A stretch of 64,000 bases of DNA from CAWCTD01 sp963798455 (GTDB taxonomy: Bacteria; Acidobacteriota; Terriglobia; Bryobacterales; Bryobacteraceae), in assembly GCA_963798455.1 (NCBI GenBank), contig CAWCTD010000004.1:868001-932000 (forward strand), in the 5' to 3' direction. Below are positions 34,772-43,045 of the stretch, in pieces; the stretch's first letter is position 1, and each line of letters starts with the position of its first letter. The notes under the pieces were generated by a model. That model saw nothing but the letters and a program-made list of their open reading frames with translations. It was not told the DNA's origin and searched no databases. Made by a program: the position numbers and the translations under genes.

Positions 34772-35248
34772 ATGCCGATGCTCGAGAAACTCCTGGCGTT
34801 TTTGGAGGAAAACCAGGTGAAGTACACGCGACATAGCCATCCGACCGCTTACACAGCCCGGGAGGTCGCTTCCGTCGAGCACGTGCCCGCGCACAAGATC
34901 GCAAAGACAGTCGTGTTCCTCGGCGAGAACGGGTACGGCATGGCGGTTCTGCCCGGGGACGGCATGTTGGAATTGCAGGGGCTTCGGGCGCTGCTCGGCG
35001 TATCACGGCTGAGGCTGGCGACCGAGAGCGAACTGGGCGAGCTGTTCCCGGACTGCGAACTGGGCGCGATGGGGCCTTTCGGGAACCTGTGCGGCCTGCC
35101 GGTGTTTTTAGACAGCAGCCTGGCGAGCGAAGAAACCATCGCGTTCAACGCAGGCACGCACCGGGACGTGATCCACATGCGGCTGGACGACTACCAGCGG
35201 CTGGTGAAGCCCCAAGTGGTGGAGTTGTCGCGGCACGCGGTGGTGTAG
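34772..35248 (+). CDS. YbaK/EbsC-family aminoacyl-tRNA deacylase
   Basis: A 158-residue trans-editing domain protein (Cys-tRNA(Pro)/ProX-like) that hydrolyses mischarged aminoacyl-tRNA. Family blocks are YTRHSHPTAYTAREVASVEH, AKTVVFLGENGYGMAVLPGD and FNAGTHRDVIHMRLDDY. A strong GGGAGGA site (34761-34767) fixes the ATG at 34772. The stop codon lies in the palindromic repeat that follows. Confidence 0.86.
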   Translation: MPMLEKLLAFLEENQVKYTRHSHPTAYTAREVASVEHVPAHKIAKTVVFLGENGYGMAVLPGDGMLELQGLRALLGVSRLRLATESELGELFPDCELGAMGPFGNLCGLPVFLDSSLASEETIAFNAGTHRDVIHMRLDDYQRLVKPQVVELSRHAVV

Positions 35249-35286
35249 GGCGGGACATGCCGGGCCGGGTATGCCCGGCCCCTACA
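35244..35286. repeat. Palindromic repeat at the end of the YbaK gene
   Basis: TGTAGGG at 35244-35250 and CCCTACA at 35280-35286 bracket a perfect hairpin, GGGCCGGG-TATG-CCCGGCCC, at 35262-35281. The left end supplies the TAG stop of the preceding gene. It may act as a terminator or mRNA stabiliser, though there is no T tract. The form resembles dispersed extragenic palindromes that I recall from GC-rich genomes. Confidence 0.6.
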
Positions 35287-35341
35287 GGGGGCAGCAGACT
35301 TTTTGGGGCGTAATGGCGTCTTCTTACACGGAGCCTGAGAT

Positions 35342-35890
35342 TTGATCTTTCGGGAAGTTGAAGACCCCGACCTGATCGCCAGGACGAAACGGGGGAAGGT
35401 AGAGGCTTATAACGTCCTCGTTTCGCGCTGGGAGAAGCGTATCTTCAACTACCTGTTGCGGCTGTTGAGCAACCGCGAGGATGCCATGGACCTGAGCCAG
35501 GAGGTCTTCCTGAAGGCCTACCAGAGCCTTGGCAAGTTGCAAGACCCGGCGCGCTTCGGCCCCTGGCTGTTCCGGATCGCGCACAACGAGGCCTTCTCCC
35601 ACCTGAGAAGAAAGCGGCCCGAGGTGGAATGGGAGAGCGGTCTTGCGGCGGGGATCTCGCGGCCGCGCCTGGAGCCGTTGGAACTGACGCTGGCCGTCCA
35701 GAGTGCGCTGACACGGCTTTCGGATGACCAGCGGGAAGCCATCGTGCTGAAGATTTACCAGGGGTTCAAGTTCGAGGAGATGGCGGAGGTGCTTTCCTGC
35801 CCCGTCTCGACGGTGAAGTCCCGCGTGTACTCAGCCTTGGACGTCCTGAAGGAAACTCTGGCCCCCATCGATGCGCGAGGTGCGGAATGA
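35342..35890 (+). CDS. ECF-family RNA polymerase sigma factor
   Basis: A 182-residue sigma-70 factor of the extracytoplasmic-function class. Region 2 reads WEKRIFNYLLRLLSNREDAM and DLSQEVFLKAYQSLGKLQ; region 4 reads LTRLSDDQREAIVLKIYQGF and MAEVLSCPVSTVKSRVYSAL. It starts at a TTG (35342) with GGAG some 12 bases upstream. Its stop overlaps the anti-sigma start (ATGA), and the type II secretion genes follow, so it probably controls that operon. Confidence 0.88.
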   Translation: MIFREVEDPDLIARTKRGKVEAYNVLVSRWEKRIFNYLLRLLSNREDAMDLSQEVFLKAYQSLGKLQDPARFGPWLFRIAHNEAFSHLRRKRPEVEWESGLAAGISRPRLEPLELTLAVQSALTRLSDDQREAIVLKIYQGFKFEEMAEVLSCPVSTVKSRVYSALDVLKETLAPIDARGAE

Positions 35891-36474
35891 AATGCTCGCA
35901 ACATGACTTAAAAGGTTACCTGCTGGGTGAGCTGACCGAGGCGGAGCGCCGCCCGGTCGAGGAGCACCTGAAGGGATGCCGGGAGTGCGGAGAGGAATTG
36001 GAGAAGCTGCGGCTGGCCGAGTCGGCGCTGCGCAGCGTGCCCGACCAGGAGATGCCGTACAAGATCGCCTTCGTGTCCGACAAGATCTTCGAGCCGCGGG
36101 GTTGGGCGTGGCTGTGGAATTCGGCGCCGCGGCTGGGTTTCGTCGCGGCGGCCATGCTGGCGGCGGCCATCCTGGTGCATGCCCTGGTGCGGCCGGCGCC
36201 GGTGGCGACGCCGCTGGCGCAGGATACGAAGGCCATGGAGGCCCGCATCCAGAACGAGGTGGTCCAGCGGCTGCAGACGGTTGTCCAGACGGCCGTCGCT
36301 CAGGCCAATGCCCGGCAATCCCAGCAGGTAACGGAACTGCTCACTGCCGCGGAGCGCAGGGTGGAACAGCAGCGGCTGGCGGACCTGCGGCCCGTCGAGG
36401 ACACGTTCAATATCCTGCAGCGAAAGCTGAACGTGCAATACCGGGCCAGCCTGGAGGCCGGGAGCAGGCAATGA
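35887..36474 (+). CDS. Zinc-finger anti-sigma factor, membrane anchored
   Basis: A 195-residue partner of the ECF sigma factor. The zinc-binding anti-sigma motif is VEEHLKGCRECGEELEKLR with an earlier Cys/His (MKCSQHDLKGYLLGEL). One membrane segment (LGFVAAAMLAAAILVHALV) at about residues 80-98 separates it from a periplasmic coiled-coil region (RIQNEVVQRLQTVVQTAVAQ). It should hold the sigma factor at the membrane until an envelope signal arrives. It is coupled on both sides by ATGA overlaps. Confidence 0.86.
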   Translation: MKCSQHDLKGYLLGELTEAERRPVEEHLKGCRECGEELEKLRLAESALRSVPDQEMPYKIAFVSDKIFEPRGWAWLWNSAPRLGFVAAAMLAAAILVHALVRPAPVATPLAQDTKAMEARIQNEVVQRLQTVVQTAVAQANARQSQQVTELLTAAERRVEQQRLADLRPVEDTFNILQRKLNVQYRASLEAGSRQ

Positions 36475-37001
36475 AACCGGCCGGTCTGATTGTCTTTCTG
36501 CTGGCTACGATGACGCTCGCGAGCGAACCGGCCAAGCCCAGGGTCGCCCGTGCGTCGCTGGCGCCCCTGGAGAGCAGCTTCGACGTGCGCATCACCAGGG
36601 CGGGGCAGAACGATCCGTTCGATCTTCTCGGAAACACCCGCGGCGTCTATCTGGCCGGTTACGGGGTGGTGTTCACGGCGGAGCTGAACCTGGTCGTCAT
36701 CCCGATCACCCCTTTCCGGCCTCAGATCACGAAGGAGGACGCCGAGAAGATACGTCGGAGGAAACTGGCCAAGCTCGGAGAGCTGAAAGATCTGATGCGA
36801 GGCATGATGATGGCCTCGGCGGGCGCGATCAACACGCTGCCGCCGGACGAGCAGGTGGTGGTGGCCGTCACCCTCTTCTATTTCTCCTGGGAAAACACGG
36901 CCGGCTTGCCGTCGCAGATCGTGATGCAGGCTCCCAAGAGCGCCCTGCTGAAAGGGCCCGGCGAGGCCCTGACGGCCTCCTTGCGGGTTGAGGAATTCTG
37001 A
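36471..37001 (+). CDS. Exported protein of unknown function, between anti-sigma factor and gspE
   Basis: A 176-residue protein with a signal peptide (MKPAGLIVFLLATMTLASEP). The mature part begins with strands (FDVRITRAGQNDPFDLLGNT, VYLAGYGVVFTAELNLVVIP), then a basic helix (KEDAEKIRRRKLAKLGELKD) and further strands. No named domain is recognised. It overlaps the anti-sigma gene by ATGA and lies three bases before gspE, so it is transcribed with the secretion genes and may act in sensing or in the periplasmic part of the machine. Confidence 0.75.
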   Translation: MKPAGLIVFLLATMTLASEPAKPRVARASLAPLESSFDVRITRAGQNDPFDLLGNTRGVYLAGYGVVFTAELNLVVIPITPFRPQITKEDAEKIRRRKLAKLGELKDLMRGMMMASAGAINTLPPDEQVVVAVTLFYFSWENTAGLPSQIVMQAPKSALLKGPGEALTASLRVEEF

Positions 37002-37004
37002 TCC

Positions 37005-38642
37005 ATGCGTTTGGGAGAAATGCTCATTGAACGGCGCCTGATTGCGCCGGAGGACTTGGACAGGGCGCTCGAGATCCAGGGCGAGCGCGGGGAGAAGATC
37101 GGCAAGATCCTGGTCGATCTCGGATTCGTGGCCATGCGCGACGTGCTGGCGGCCCTTTCCGAACAGCTTTCCTTGCCGCTGGTCGCGATCGAAGGCCCAC
37201 CGCCGGCGTCGCCGGAAGCCGAGGGACTGGCGCCGCGCTTCATGCGGCAGTGCCGCTTCCTGCCGGTGGCGATCGAGGACTCCACGCTGACCATCGCCAT
37301 GGCCGATCCGCTGGACTTTGAAACACTCTCGGCCGTACGGGGGGTGACCGGGCTGAAGGTGCGGCCCGTGCTGGCGGCAGAGCAGGAGATTCTGGACGCG
37401 ATTGACAAGTACTATGGCGAGGAAGAGAAGTCGGCGGCCGAGACGCCGGAGGACCTGGCCGGAGCCAGCGAGGACCTGGAACACCTCCGCGACATGGCCA
37501 GCGAGGCGCCGGTCATCCGCCTGGTCAACGCCATGATAGGCCAGGCGGTGGAGAAGCGCGCCAGCGACATCCACATCGAGCCGTTCGAAAAGGAATTCCG
37601 CGTGCGGTACCGCGTGGACGGCGTGCTTTACAGCCAGGAGCCTCCGCCACGTGAGCTGAAGGCGGCCATCATCTCCCGCGTGAAACTGATGGCGAAGCTG
37701 AATATCGCCGAACGCCGTCTCCCTCAGGACGGGCGCATCAAGATCAAGATTCTGGGCCGGGAGGTCGACCTGCGCGTGTCCACGCTGCCCACGCTGTACG
37801 GGGAGAGCGTGGTGATGAGGCTGCTGGACCGGTCGGCGGGAGATTTCTACGATCTGTACCGGCTGGGTTTCGACGAGCGGATGCTGGGGCGGATGGAACA
37901 TTTCACCTCGCTGCCGCACGGCATCTTCCTGGTGACGGGACCGACGGGAAGCGGCAAGTCGACCACGCTGTACTCGGCGCTGAAGCGCATCAACCAGCCG
38001 GACAAGAAGATCATCACCATCGAAGACCCGGTCGAGTACCAGATGGACGGGATCAACCAGATCCACGTGAACCCGCAGATCGGGCTGACGTTCGCATCGG
38101 GGTTGCGGCACATCGTGCGCCAGGACCCCGATGTGATCATGGTGGGCGAGATCCGCGACCGCGAGACCGCCGACGTCGCTATCCGCGCGGCCTTGACCGG
38201 GCACTTCGTCTACTCCACCCTGCACACCAACGACGCGCCGAGCGCTCTCACCCGCCTCTCGGACATGGGCGTGGAGAACTACCTGTTAAGTTCGTCGCTG
38301 GTGGCCGTGCTGGCGCAGAGGCTGGTGCGCGTCATCTGCGAACACTGCAAGGCGCCGGACGGAATGCACACCACGCCGGAGGGAGAGGCGGTCGCCGGCT
38401 GGCGCGGTTCCGGTTGCCCGGAGTGCCTCGGAACCGGCTTCACGGGCCGGGTGGGCATCTTCGAGCTGATGGAGCTGGATGAGGAGATCCGCCGGCTCAT
38501 CATGAGCCACGCCGATGCGGCCGAAATCACGGTCGCGGCGCGGCGGCAGGGCATGGGGAGCCTCCGCGAAGACGGCTGGACTAAGGTGAAAGCCGGGGTG
38601 ACCACGGCGGGTGAGGTGATGCGGGTGACACAGGAGTTCTGA
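37005..38642 (+). CDS. gspE: Type II secretion ATPase GspE
   Basis: A 545-residue cytoplasmic motor. The N-terminal GspE/PilB domain covers about 1-130. Walker A is TGPTGSGKST (312-319 core), the Asp box is KIITIEDPVEYQ, Walker B is IMVGEIRDRETADVAIRAAL, and the His box is YSTLHTNDAPSALTRL. A zinc-type cysteine set (CEHCKAPD and GCPECLGTGF) lies near 445-475. It drives pseudopilus assembly. The ATG at 37005 follows the preceding stop by three bases and its stop overlaps gspF. Confidence 0.95.
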   Translation: MRLGEMLIERRLIAPEDLDRALEIQGERGEKIGKILVDLGFVAMRDVLAALSEQLSLPLVAIEGPPPASPEAEGLAPRFMRQCRFLPVAIEDSTLTIAMADPLDFETLSAVRGVTGLKVRPVLAAEQEILDAIDKYYGEEEKSAAETPEDLAGASEDLEHLRDMASEAPVIRLVNAMIGQAVEKRASDIHIEPFEKEFRVRYRVDGVLYSQEPPPRELKAAIISRVKLMAKLNIAERRLPQDGRIKIKILGREVDLRVSTLPTLYGESVVMRLLDRSAGDFYDLYRLGFDERMLGRMEHFTSLPHGIFLVTGPTGSGKSTTLYSALKRINQPDKKIITIEDPVEYQMDGINQIHVNPQIGLTFASGLRHIVRQDPDVIMVGEIRDRETADVAIRAALTGHFVYSTLHTNDAPSALTRLSDMGVENYLLSSSLVAVLAQRLVRVICEHCKAPDGMHTTPEGEAVAGWRGSGCPECLGTGFTGRVGIFELMELDEEIRRLIMSHADAAEITVAARRQGMGSLREDGWTKVKAGVTTAGEVMRVTQEF

Positions 38643-39850
38643 TGGCGAGCTTCTATTTCAAGGCGGTCGCCTCGGATGGGAGGCTGCGCACCGGGACGCT
38701 CTCCGGGGAGACCGATAAGGCCGTGGCCGCCGAGTTGCAGCGGCAGGGACTGGTGCCGGTCTACGTGGGCTCCGAGCCCAAGCAGGGCTTCCGGCTGCGG
38801 CTGCCTTCCTTCGTGCTGGGAAGGCGGCGCGACGTGTTGTTCTTCACCCAGGAGATCTCCACACTGCTGAAGGCGGGCGTGCCGCTGGACCGCTCCTTGT
38901 CCATCACCTCCGAGCTGGCCGAAAAGCCGAGCTTCCGGCTGGTCGTGCAGGATGTGCTGCGCGCGCTGAAGGGGGGGAAGACGCTGGCGGACAGCCTGGG
39001 GACGCATCCGGAGTACTTTTCGCACTTGTACCTCAACATGGTCCGGGCGGGAGAGGCCAGTGGAGCGCTGGCGGCGGTTTTCGAGAGGCTCTCCGGCTTT
39101 GAGACGTCGCGGGACGAACTGCGCGGTTACATCATCTCCGCGATGATCTATCCCTCGTTGCTGAGCCTGGTGGGTCTGGCTTCGATCCTGGTGCTGATGA
39201 ATTTCGTGGCGCCGCGGTTCGCGACCGTCTTCGAGCAGTCGCACATGGCCATTCCCACTCCCACGCGGATCATGCTGGCAGTCAGCGCGTGGTTGCGGAC
39301 CTACGGCTGGGTCCTGGCCGCTGCTGTGGTAGCCGGGGCCGTGGGCCTGCACTCCTACATCCGCACCGTGCCGGGCCGGCTGCGGTGGGACACATGGCGG
39401 CTGCGGATTCCGGTGCTGGGTTCGGCCCTGCGCAAGGCCGAGACGGCGCGGTTCGCCCGGGCGATGGCCACGCTGGTGGCCAACGGCGTGGCCCTGGTGC
39501 AGTCGATTGCGATCGCCGGCGCGACGCTGAACAACACCAGGATCGCCGGTTCTCTCGAAGGCGTGGCCCGGGGCGTGAAGCGGGGCGAAGGCATCGCGGG
39601 GCCGCTGGCCAAGACCGGGCAGTTTCCCCTGCTGGCGGCGCACCTGCTTACCGTCGGCGAAGAAACCGGACGGCTGGATGAAATGTTCTCCCGGATGGCG
39701 GAGATTTACGAGGGAGAGACGCGGGTCGCGGTCCGGCGGTTCACCGCACTGTTCGAGCCGCTGATTATCCTGGTTATGGGCGTCATGGTGGGCGCCCTCA
39801 TCCTGAGCATGCTGTTCGCAATCACGAGCATCAACGAAGTGGCGGTGTAA
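38642..39850 (+). CDS. gspF: Type II secretion inner-membrane platform protein GspF
   Basis: A 402-residue polytopic protein with two homologous T2SSF domains (FFTQEISTLLKAGVPLDRSL; RFARAMATLVANGVALVQSI), each followed by the family signature GE.(S/T)G..D (RAGEASGALAAVFERL and TVGEETGRLDEMFSRM). Membrane segments are at about 170-190, 220-245 and near the C-terminus (IILVMGVMVGALILSMLFAI). It is the platform on which GspE acts. It overlaps gspE by one base. Confidence 0.95.
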   Translation: MASFYFKAVASDGRLRTGTLSGETDKAVAAELQRQGLVPVYVGSEPKQGFRLRLPSFVLGRRRDVLFFTQEISTLLKAGVPLDRSLSITSELAEKPSFRLVVQDVLRALKGGKTLADSLGTHPEYFSHLYLNMVRAGEASGALAAVFERLSGFETSRDELRGYIISAMIYPSLLSLVGLASILVLMNFVAPRFATVFEQSHMAIPTPTRIMLAVSAWLRTYGWVLAAAVVAGAVGLHSYIRTVPGRLRWDTWRLRIPVLGSALRKAETARFARAMATLVANGVALVQSIAIAGATLNNTRIAGSLEGVARGVKRGEGIAGPLAKTGQFPLLAAHLLTVGEETGRLDEMFSRMAEIYEGETRVAVRRFTALFEPLIILVMGVMVGALILSMLFAITSINEVAV

Positions 39851-39852
39851 AG

Positions 39853-40281
39853 ATGAAAAGCCGGAAGAGAAACAGACAATCGGGCGTGACCCTCATTGAG
39901 ATGCTGGTTGTGGTCACGATAATCGCCCTTTTCGCGGCGTATGTCGGGATGCGGCTGTGGCCGCAGGCCGACCGGGCGCGCGTCACGGCGACCAAAGCCC
40001 AGATCGGCAGCTTCATGAGCGCGCTGGACACTTACAAAATGGACGTCGGCGTCTTCCCCACAACCGAGCAAGGTTTGCTGGCGTTGCGCGTGCGTCCGGC
40101 CGACCTTCCCCAATGGGCCGGTCCGTACCTGGCCAAGGACGTGCCGATGGACCCCTGGGGACGTCCTTACGTCTACAAGTATCCGGGGGAGAACAGCGAG
40201 GACCCCGAGATCATTTCCTACGGCGCCGACGGGCAGCCCGGCGGGGAAGGCATTAACGCCGACATCGTGAGCTGGAAATGA
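39853..40281 (+). CDS. gspG: Major pseudopilin GspG
   Basis: A 142-residue prepilin. The cleavage site is SG|VTLIEMLVVV with a basic leader MKSRKRNRQSG. The C-terminal half has the GspG loop features: TYKMDVGVFPTTEQGLLAL, APYLAKDVPMDPWGRPYVY-like and a calcium-binding-type tail (YGADGQPGGEGINADIVSW). It forms the shaft of the pseudopilus. Two bases separate it from gspF and its stop overlaps gspH. Confidence 0.95.
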   Translation: MKSRKRNRQSGVTLIEMLVVVTIIALFAAYVGMRLWPQADRARVTATKAQIGSFMSALDTYKMDVGVFPTTEQGLLALRVRPADLPQWAGPYLAKDVPMDPWGRPYVYKYPGENSEDPEIISYGADGQPGGEGINADIVSWK

Positions 40282-40823
40282 ACGGATTTGGTGATTTGGC
40301 GATTTGGAGATTTGGTGATTTGGCGTCGTGCCGGCAAACACCAAATCACCAGATCACTAAATCACAAATCGGCGTGACCCTGATCGAGATGCTCATCGTG
40401 GTGTCGCTGATCGGGCTGCTTGTGGGGATCGTTTTCCCCCCGGTTTCCGCCGGGCTCGAGACGCTGCGGCTGACTTCCGCCGGGAACTCGGTAGCGAGCT
40501 TCCTCAACGGCGCGCTGAGCCGGGCCGAACGCCGGCAGGAAGCGGTTGAGATCACCATTGACCCGCAGCAGAGCCTGCTGCTGGCCGCCAGTACGGCCCC
40601 CGGCTTCGAGCGGAGACTCGAAATGCCGGCCGGCGTGCGCATCGTGAGCGTGCAGCCCCCGCTGGCCAACGACACCGGCGAAGCGCGCCACTTCTTCGTC
40701 TACCCCGGAGGCACAGTGCCGCGGATCGGGGTGGAACTGGCCAACCTCAAGGGCGCGCGGCGGGTGGTACAAATCGACCCCATTACGGGGGTGCCCCAAA
40801 TCGAGAGGGCCGCGGCTCCATGA
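40278..40823 (+). CDS. gspH: Minor pseudopilin GspH with repeat-encoded leader
   Basis: A 181-residue prepilin. The processing site is IG|VTLIEMLIVVSLIGLL, but the leader is 32 residues long, against 6-15 usually, and is encoded by the palindromic repeat at 40285-40370 (FGDLAIWRFGDL and PNHQITKSQ). No other in-frame ATG lies between the repeat and the cleavage site. The body (ALSRAERRQEAVEITIDPQ, FFVYPGGT) is that of a GspH-like minor pseudopilin. The start overlaps gspG (ATGA). Confidence 0.82.
   Translation: MNGFGDLAIWRFGDLASCRQTPNHQITKSQIGVTLIEMLIVVSLIGLLVGIVFPPVSAGLETLRLTSAGNSVASFLNGALSRAERRQEAVEITIDPQQSLLLAASTAPGFERRLEMPAGVRIVSVQPPLANDTGEARHFFVYPGGTVPRIGVELANLKGARRVVQIDPITGVPQIERAAAP
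40285..40370. repeat. Inverted repeat of GATTTGG units in the gspH leader region
   Basis: The left arm (40285-40324) consists of repeated GATTTGGTGATTTGGCG-like units. The right arm (about 40338-40370) is the reverse complement form, CACCAAATCACCAGATCAC-like, and the two can fold into a long imperfect hairpin. It lies immediately after the gspG stop and is translated as the gspH leader. I recall similar NHQITKSPNHQ-like translations from other genomes, as unrelated palindromic insertions. Confidence 0.75.
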
Positions 40824-41338
40824 CGAGCAGGCGGGCACGTGCAGAGCTGGTCGAAAGACCGCTTGCTGACGCGCGCGGCTCAGTCTGGTTCCGAGCCGCG
40901 ACCGTGAGGGAGCGGTCCACGGGTTTCACGCTGCTCGAAATGCTGGTTGCCACGGCCATCATGGGGATCGCGGTGGTAGGACTGCTCTCCAGCATTTCCA
41001 CCTCCCTCCAGCACACCTCGCGGCTGACCGAGTACGAGCGCGCCACGCTTGTGGCCAAGCGGACCATGGACGAGTTGCTGGTGAGCACGCGTCTTCCTTA
41101 TGACATGCCCCTGGAAGGCAAATTCGATCCCGCCGCCACGGGAATGGACGGTGGCTGGAGGGCCCGGCTGACCCGCTTCGAAATGCCTCCGCAAACCGCG
41201 CCGGGAACCCCCCTGCTGGAGCGGCTTGAACTGGAAGTCTGGTGGATGAGTGGGGCGCGGAAGCGCAGCTTTTCCATCGAGGCGTTCCGCCGGGGTGTCA
41301 TCCCGCTGCCGGCGCCCGAAATGATTGGGCTGCCATGA
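40820..41338 (+). CDS. gspI: Minor pseudopilin GspI with repeat-encoded leader
   Basis: A 172-residue prepilin. The processing site is TG|FTLLEMLVATAIMGIAVV, preceded by a 35-residue leader that includes LADARGSVWFRAATVRERS, the translation of the palindrome at 40857-40917. The body shows the GspI pattern (LVAKRTMDELLVSTRL, WMSGARKRSFSIEAFRRG). The ATG at 40820 overlaps the gspH stop and the stop overlaps gspJ. No closer start codon gives a leader of usual size. Confidence 0.83.
   Translation: MTSRRARAELVERPLADARGSVWFRAATVRERSTGFTLLEMLVATAIMGIAVVGLLSSISTSLQHTSRLTEYERATLVAKRTMDELLVSTRLPYDMPLEGKFDPAATGMDGGWRARLTRFEMPPQTAPGTPLLERLELEVWWMSGARKRSFSIEAFRRGVIPLPAPEMIGLP
40857..40917. repeat. Imperfect palindrome inside gspI, same family as the hypF repeat
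   Basis: Arms at 40857-40881 and 40893-40917 pair at 20 of 25 positions around an 11-base loop (AGTCTGGTTCC). The right arm, with core GAGCCGCGACCGT then AGGGAGCGG, is almost the same as 11653-11675 in hypF. The translation ADARGS...RAATVRERS resembles peptides that I recall as recurring insertions in proteins of soil Acidobacteriota. Confidence 0.75.
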
Positions 41339-42060
41339 AGGAGCGAGCCGGGGTCACGTTGCTCGAGTTGCTGCTGGCCGTGTCGCTGCTGGGCCTCCTC
41401 TCGGCCGGCATCCTGACGGCGCTGCATGTCGGCGTGAACGCCATGGGCAAGGCCAACGCGCGGTTGATGGACAACCGCCGCATGGTGGGCGTGCAGCGGA
41501 TTCTGGAAGCGCAAGTCGAGGGCTTCGTGCCGGTGCTGGCCACTCCTCTCCCCGGCGAAGGCCGGCCGGCGGCGGCCCAGCCATTCTTCGAAGGGGAACC
41601 GGGGTCCATGCGCTTCGTCTCCGCCTACTCGCTGGCCGAGGGCTGGCGGGGCTACGCGCAGATTCTCGAGTTCCAGGTCGTCGCTGGCGACAGAGGCGAG
41701 GGGGTGCGGTTGGTGGTCAACGAGCACCTGTACACGGGTCCGCTCAGCGCCGGGGTGTTCTGTCTGGGGATAGGGCCGGATCCAGTGCTGGGGGTGCAGG
41801 TGCCGCTGTTCCGGCCGATCGACGTTGGGCCTCGGTCCTTCGTTCTCGCCGACCGGCTGTCCTTCTGCCGTTTCTCTTACCGTGAGGCTCTGCCGCTGCC
41901 CCCCAGGGAACGATGGCTTGGGCACTGGATTCTGCCACGGTGGCCCAGCGCCGTGAGGATCGACATGGCCCCGTTGGCCGCCGATGCCGTGCGGATCCCT
42001 CCGATGTCGATGACGGCGCCGATTCGAATCACCGCCGAGCCCGGAGCCCGGAATGAGTAG
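41335..42060 (+). CDS. gspJ: Minor pseudopilin GspJ
   Basis: A 241-residue prepilin with a short leader, MKERAG|VTLLELLLAVSLLGLL, in contrast to its two upstream neighbours. The body (MVGVQRILEAQVEGFVPVLA, MRFVSAYSLAEGWRGYAQIL, FRPIDVGPRSFVLADRLSF) fits the GspJ class of tip pseudopilins. The ATG at 41335 overlaps the gspI stop; the 3' end overlaps gspK by eight bases. Confidence 0.85.
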   Translation: MKERAGVTLLELLLAVSLLGLLSAGILTALHVGVNAMGKANARLMDNRRMVGVQRILEAQVEGFVPVLATPLPGEGRPAAAQPFFEGEPGSMRFVSAYSLAEGWRGYAQILEFQVVAGDRGEGVRLVVNEHLYTGPLSAGVFCLGIGPDPVLGVQVPLFRPIDVGPRSFVLADRLSFCRFSYREALPLPPRERWLGHWILPRWPSAVRIDMAPLAADAVRIPPMSMTAPIRITAEPGARNE

Positions 42061-43045
42061 AAGCGTCAGGCCCAGAGGCAGCGCGCTGCTGGCGGTGCTG
42101 TGGCTTACCGCGGCGCTCGCGACCATCGCCTTTGCGCTCGCCTCCACGGTGCGAGGCGAACTGGAGCGGACCTCGACCGGGCTGGACGGCATGCGGGCCT
42201 ACTACCTCGCCACAGGCGCCCTGGAGCGGACGATGCTGTACATGCAGTGGGGGCCGCAGTACATGTCGCCCGATGGCTCCTCGCGTTATTTTTCGACTTG
42301 GACGACCAGGCTCCACCTGGTGTTCCCGACCGGCGAGGCGGATGTCGACATTTGGCCCGAGACCGCGAAGCTCGATATCAACCAGGCGCGTCCGGAGGAG
42401 TTGCTCCGGCTGCTGGCCGCGCTGGGGGTCGCCCCCGTTCAAGCCGCCGGGATCACCCAGGCGATCCTCGACTGGAGGACCATGTTGCCGGCGGGCCGCC
42501 TGTCGGAATTTGACAACTACTATCTCTCCCTCACTCCGTCTTTTCGGGCGCGGCACGCGTCCTTTGAAGAGATTGAGGAACTTTTGCTGGTGAGAGGTAT
42601 GACGCCGGAGCTTTTCTACGGTACCGTCGAGCGCGATCCGCGGGGCCAACTGAGGCCGCTGGGTGGACTGGCCGACTGCGTCACCGTTTACGGCGCGGGC
42701 GGTCCCGTGGACGTAAACACGGCGCCGCCGCCGGTTCTGGCGGCCGTGGGACTCGGCCAGCAGGCGGTGGACCTTCTGGTGAGGTTGCGGCGCGTACAGC
42801 CTTTTCGCTCGATACAGCAACTGCGCGAGGTAGGGCTGCCGTACGACATGACGGTGCGGCTGGGTATCGGAGGGGGCCGCGTCTACACCCTCCGCGCCAC
42901 GGCCAGGCTGCGCGCGGCCGACGGCAAGCTCTCGGATCTGACGCGTTCCGTGGGAGCCACCGTCAAGTGGGGTGAATCGGGCTCCGGGGACGCCTTCCAA
43001 GTGCTCCGCTGGAACGATCATTTGTGGGTGCGGGACGACCGATGA
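42053..43045 (+). CDS. gspK: Pseudopilus tip protein GspK
   Basis: A 330-residue protein with an N-terminal hydrophobic helix (RGSALLAVLWLTAALATIAF) and two helix-hairpin-helix-like modules (DINQARPEELLRLLAALGVA; VDVNTAPPPVLAAVGLGQQA) typical of GspK. It also contains EFDNYYLSLTPSF and a SAM-like segment ELLLVRGMTPELFYG. With GspI and GspJ it forms the tip complex. Its stop overlaps gspL (ATGA). Confidence 0.9.
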   Translation: MSRSVRPRGSALLAVLWLTAALATIAFALASTVRGELERTSTGLDGMRAYYLATGALERTMLYMQWGPQYMSPDGSSRYFSTWTTRLHLVFPTGEADVDIWPETAKLDINQARPEELLRLLAALGVAPVQAAGITQAILDWRTMLPAGRLSEFDNYYLSLTPSFRARHASFEEIEELLLVRGMTPELFYGTVERDPRGQLRPLGGLADCVTVYGAGGPVDVNTAPPPVLAAVGLGQQAVDLLVRLRRVQPFRSIQQLREVGLPYDMTVRLGIGGGRVYTLRATARLRAADGKLSDLTRSVGATVKWGESGSGDAFQVLRWNDHLWVRDDR

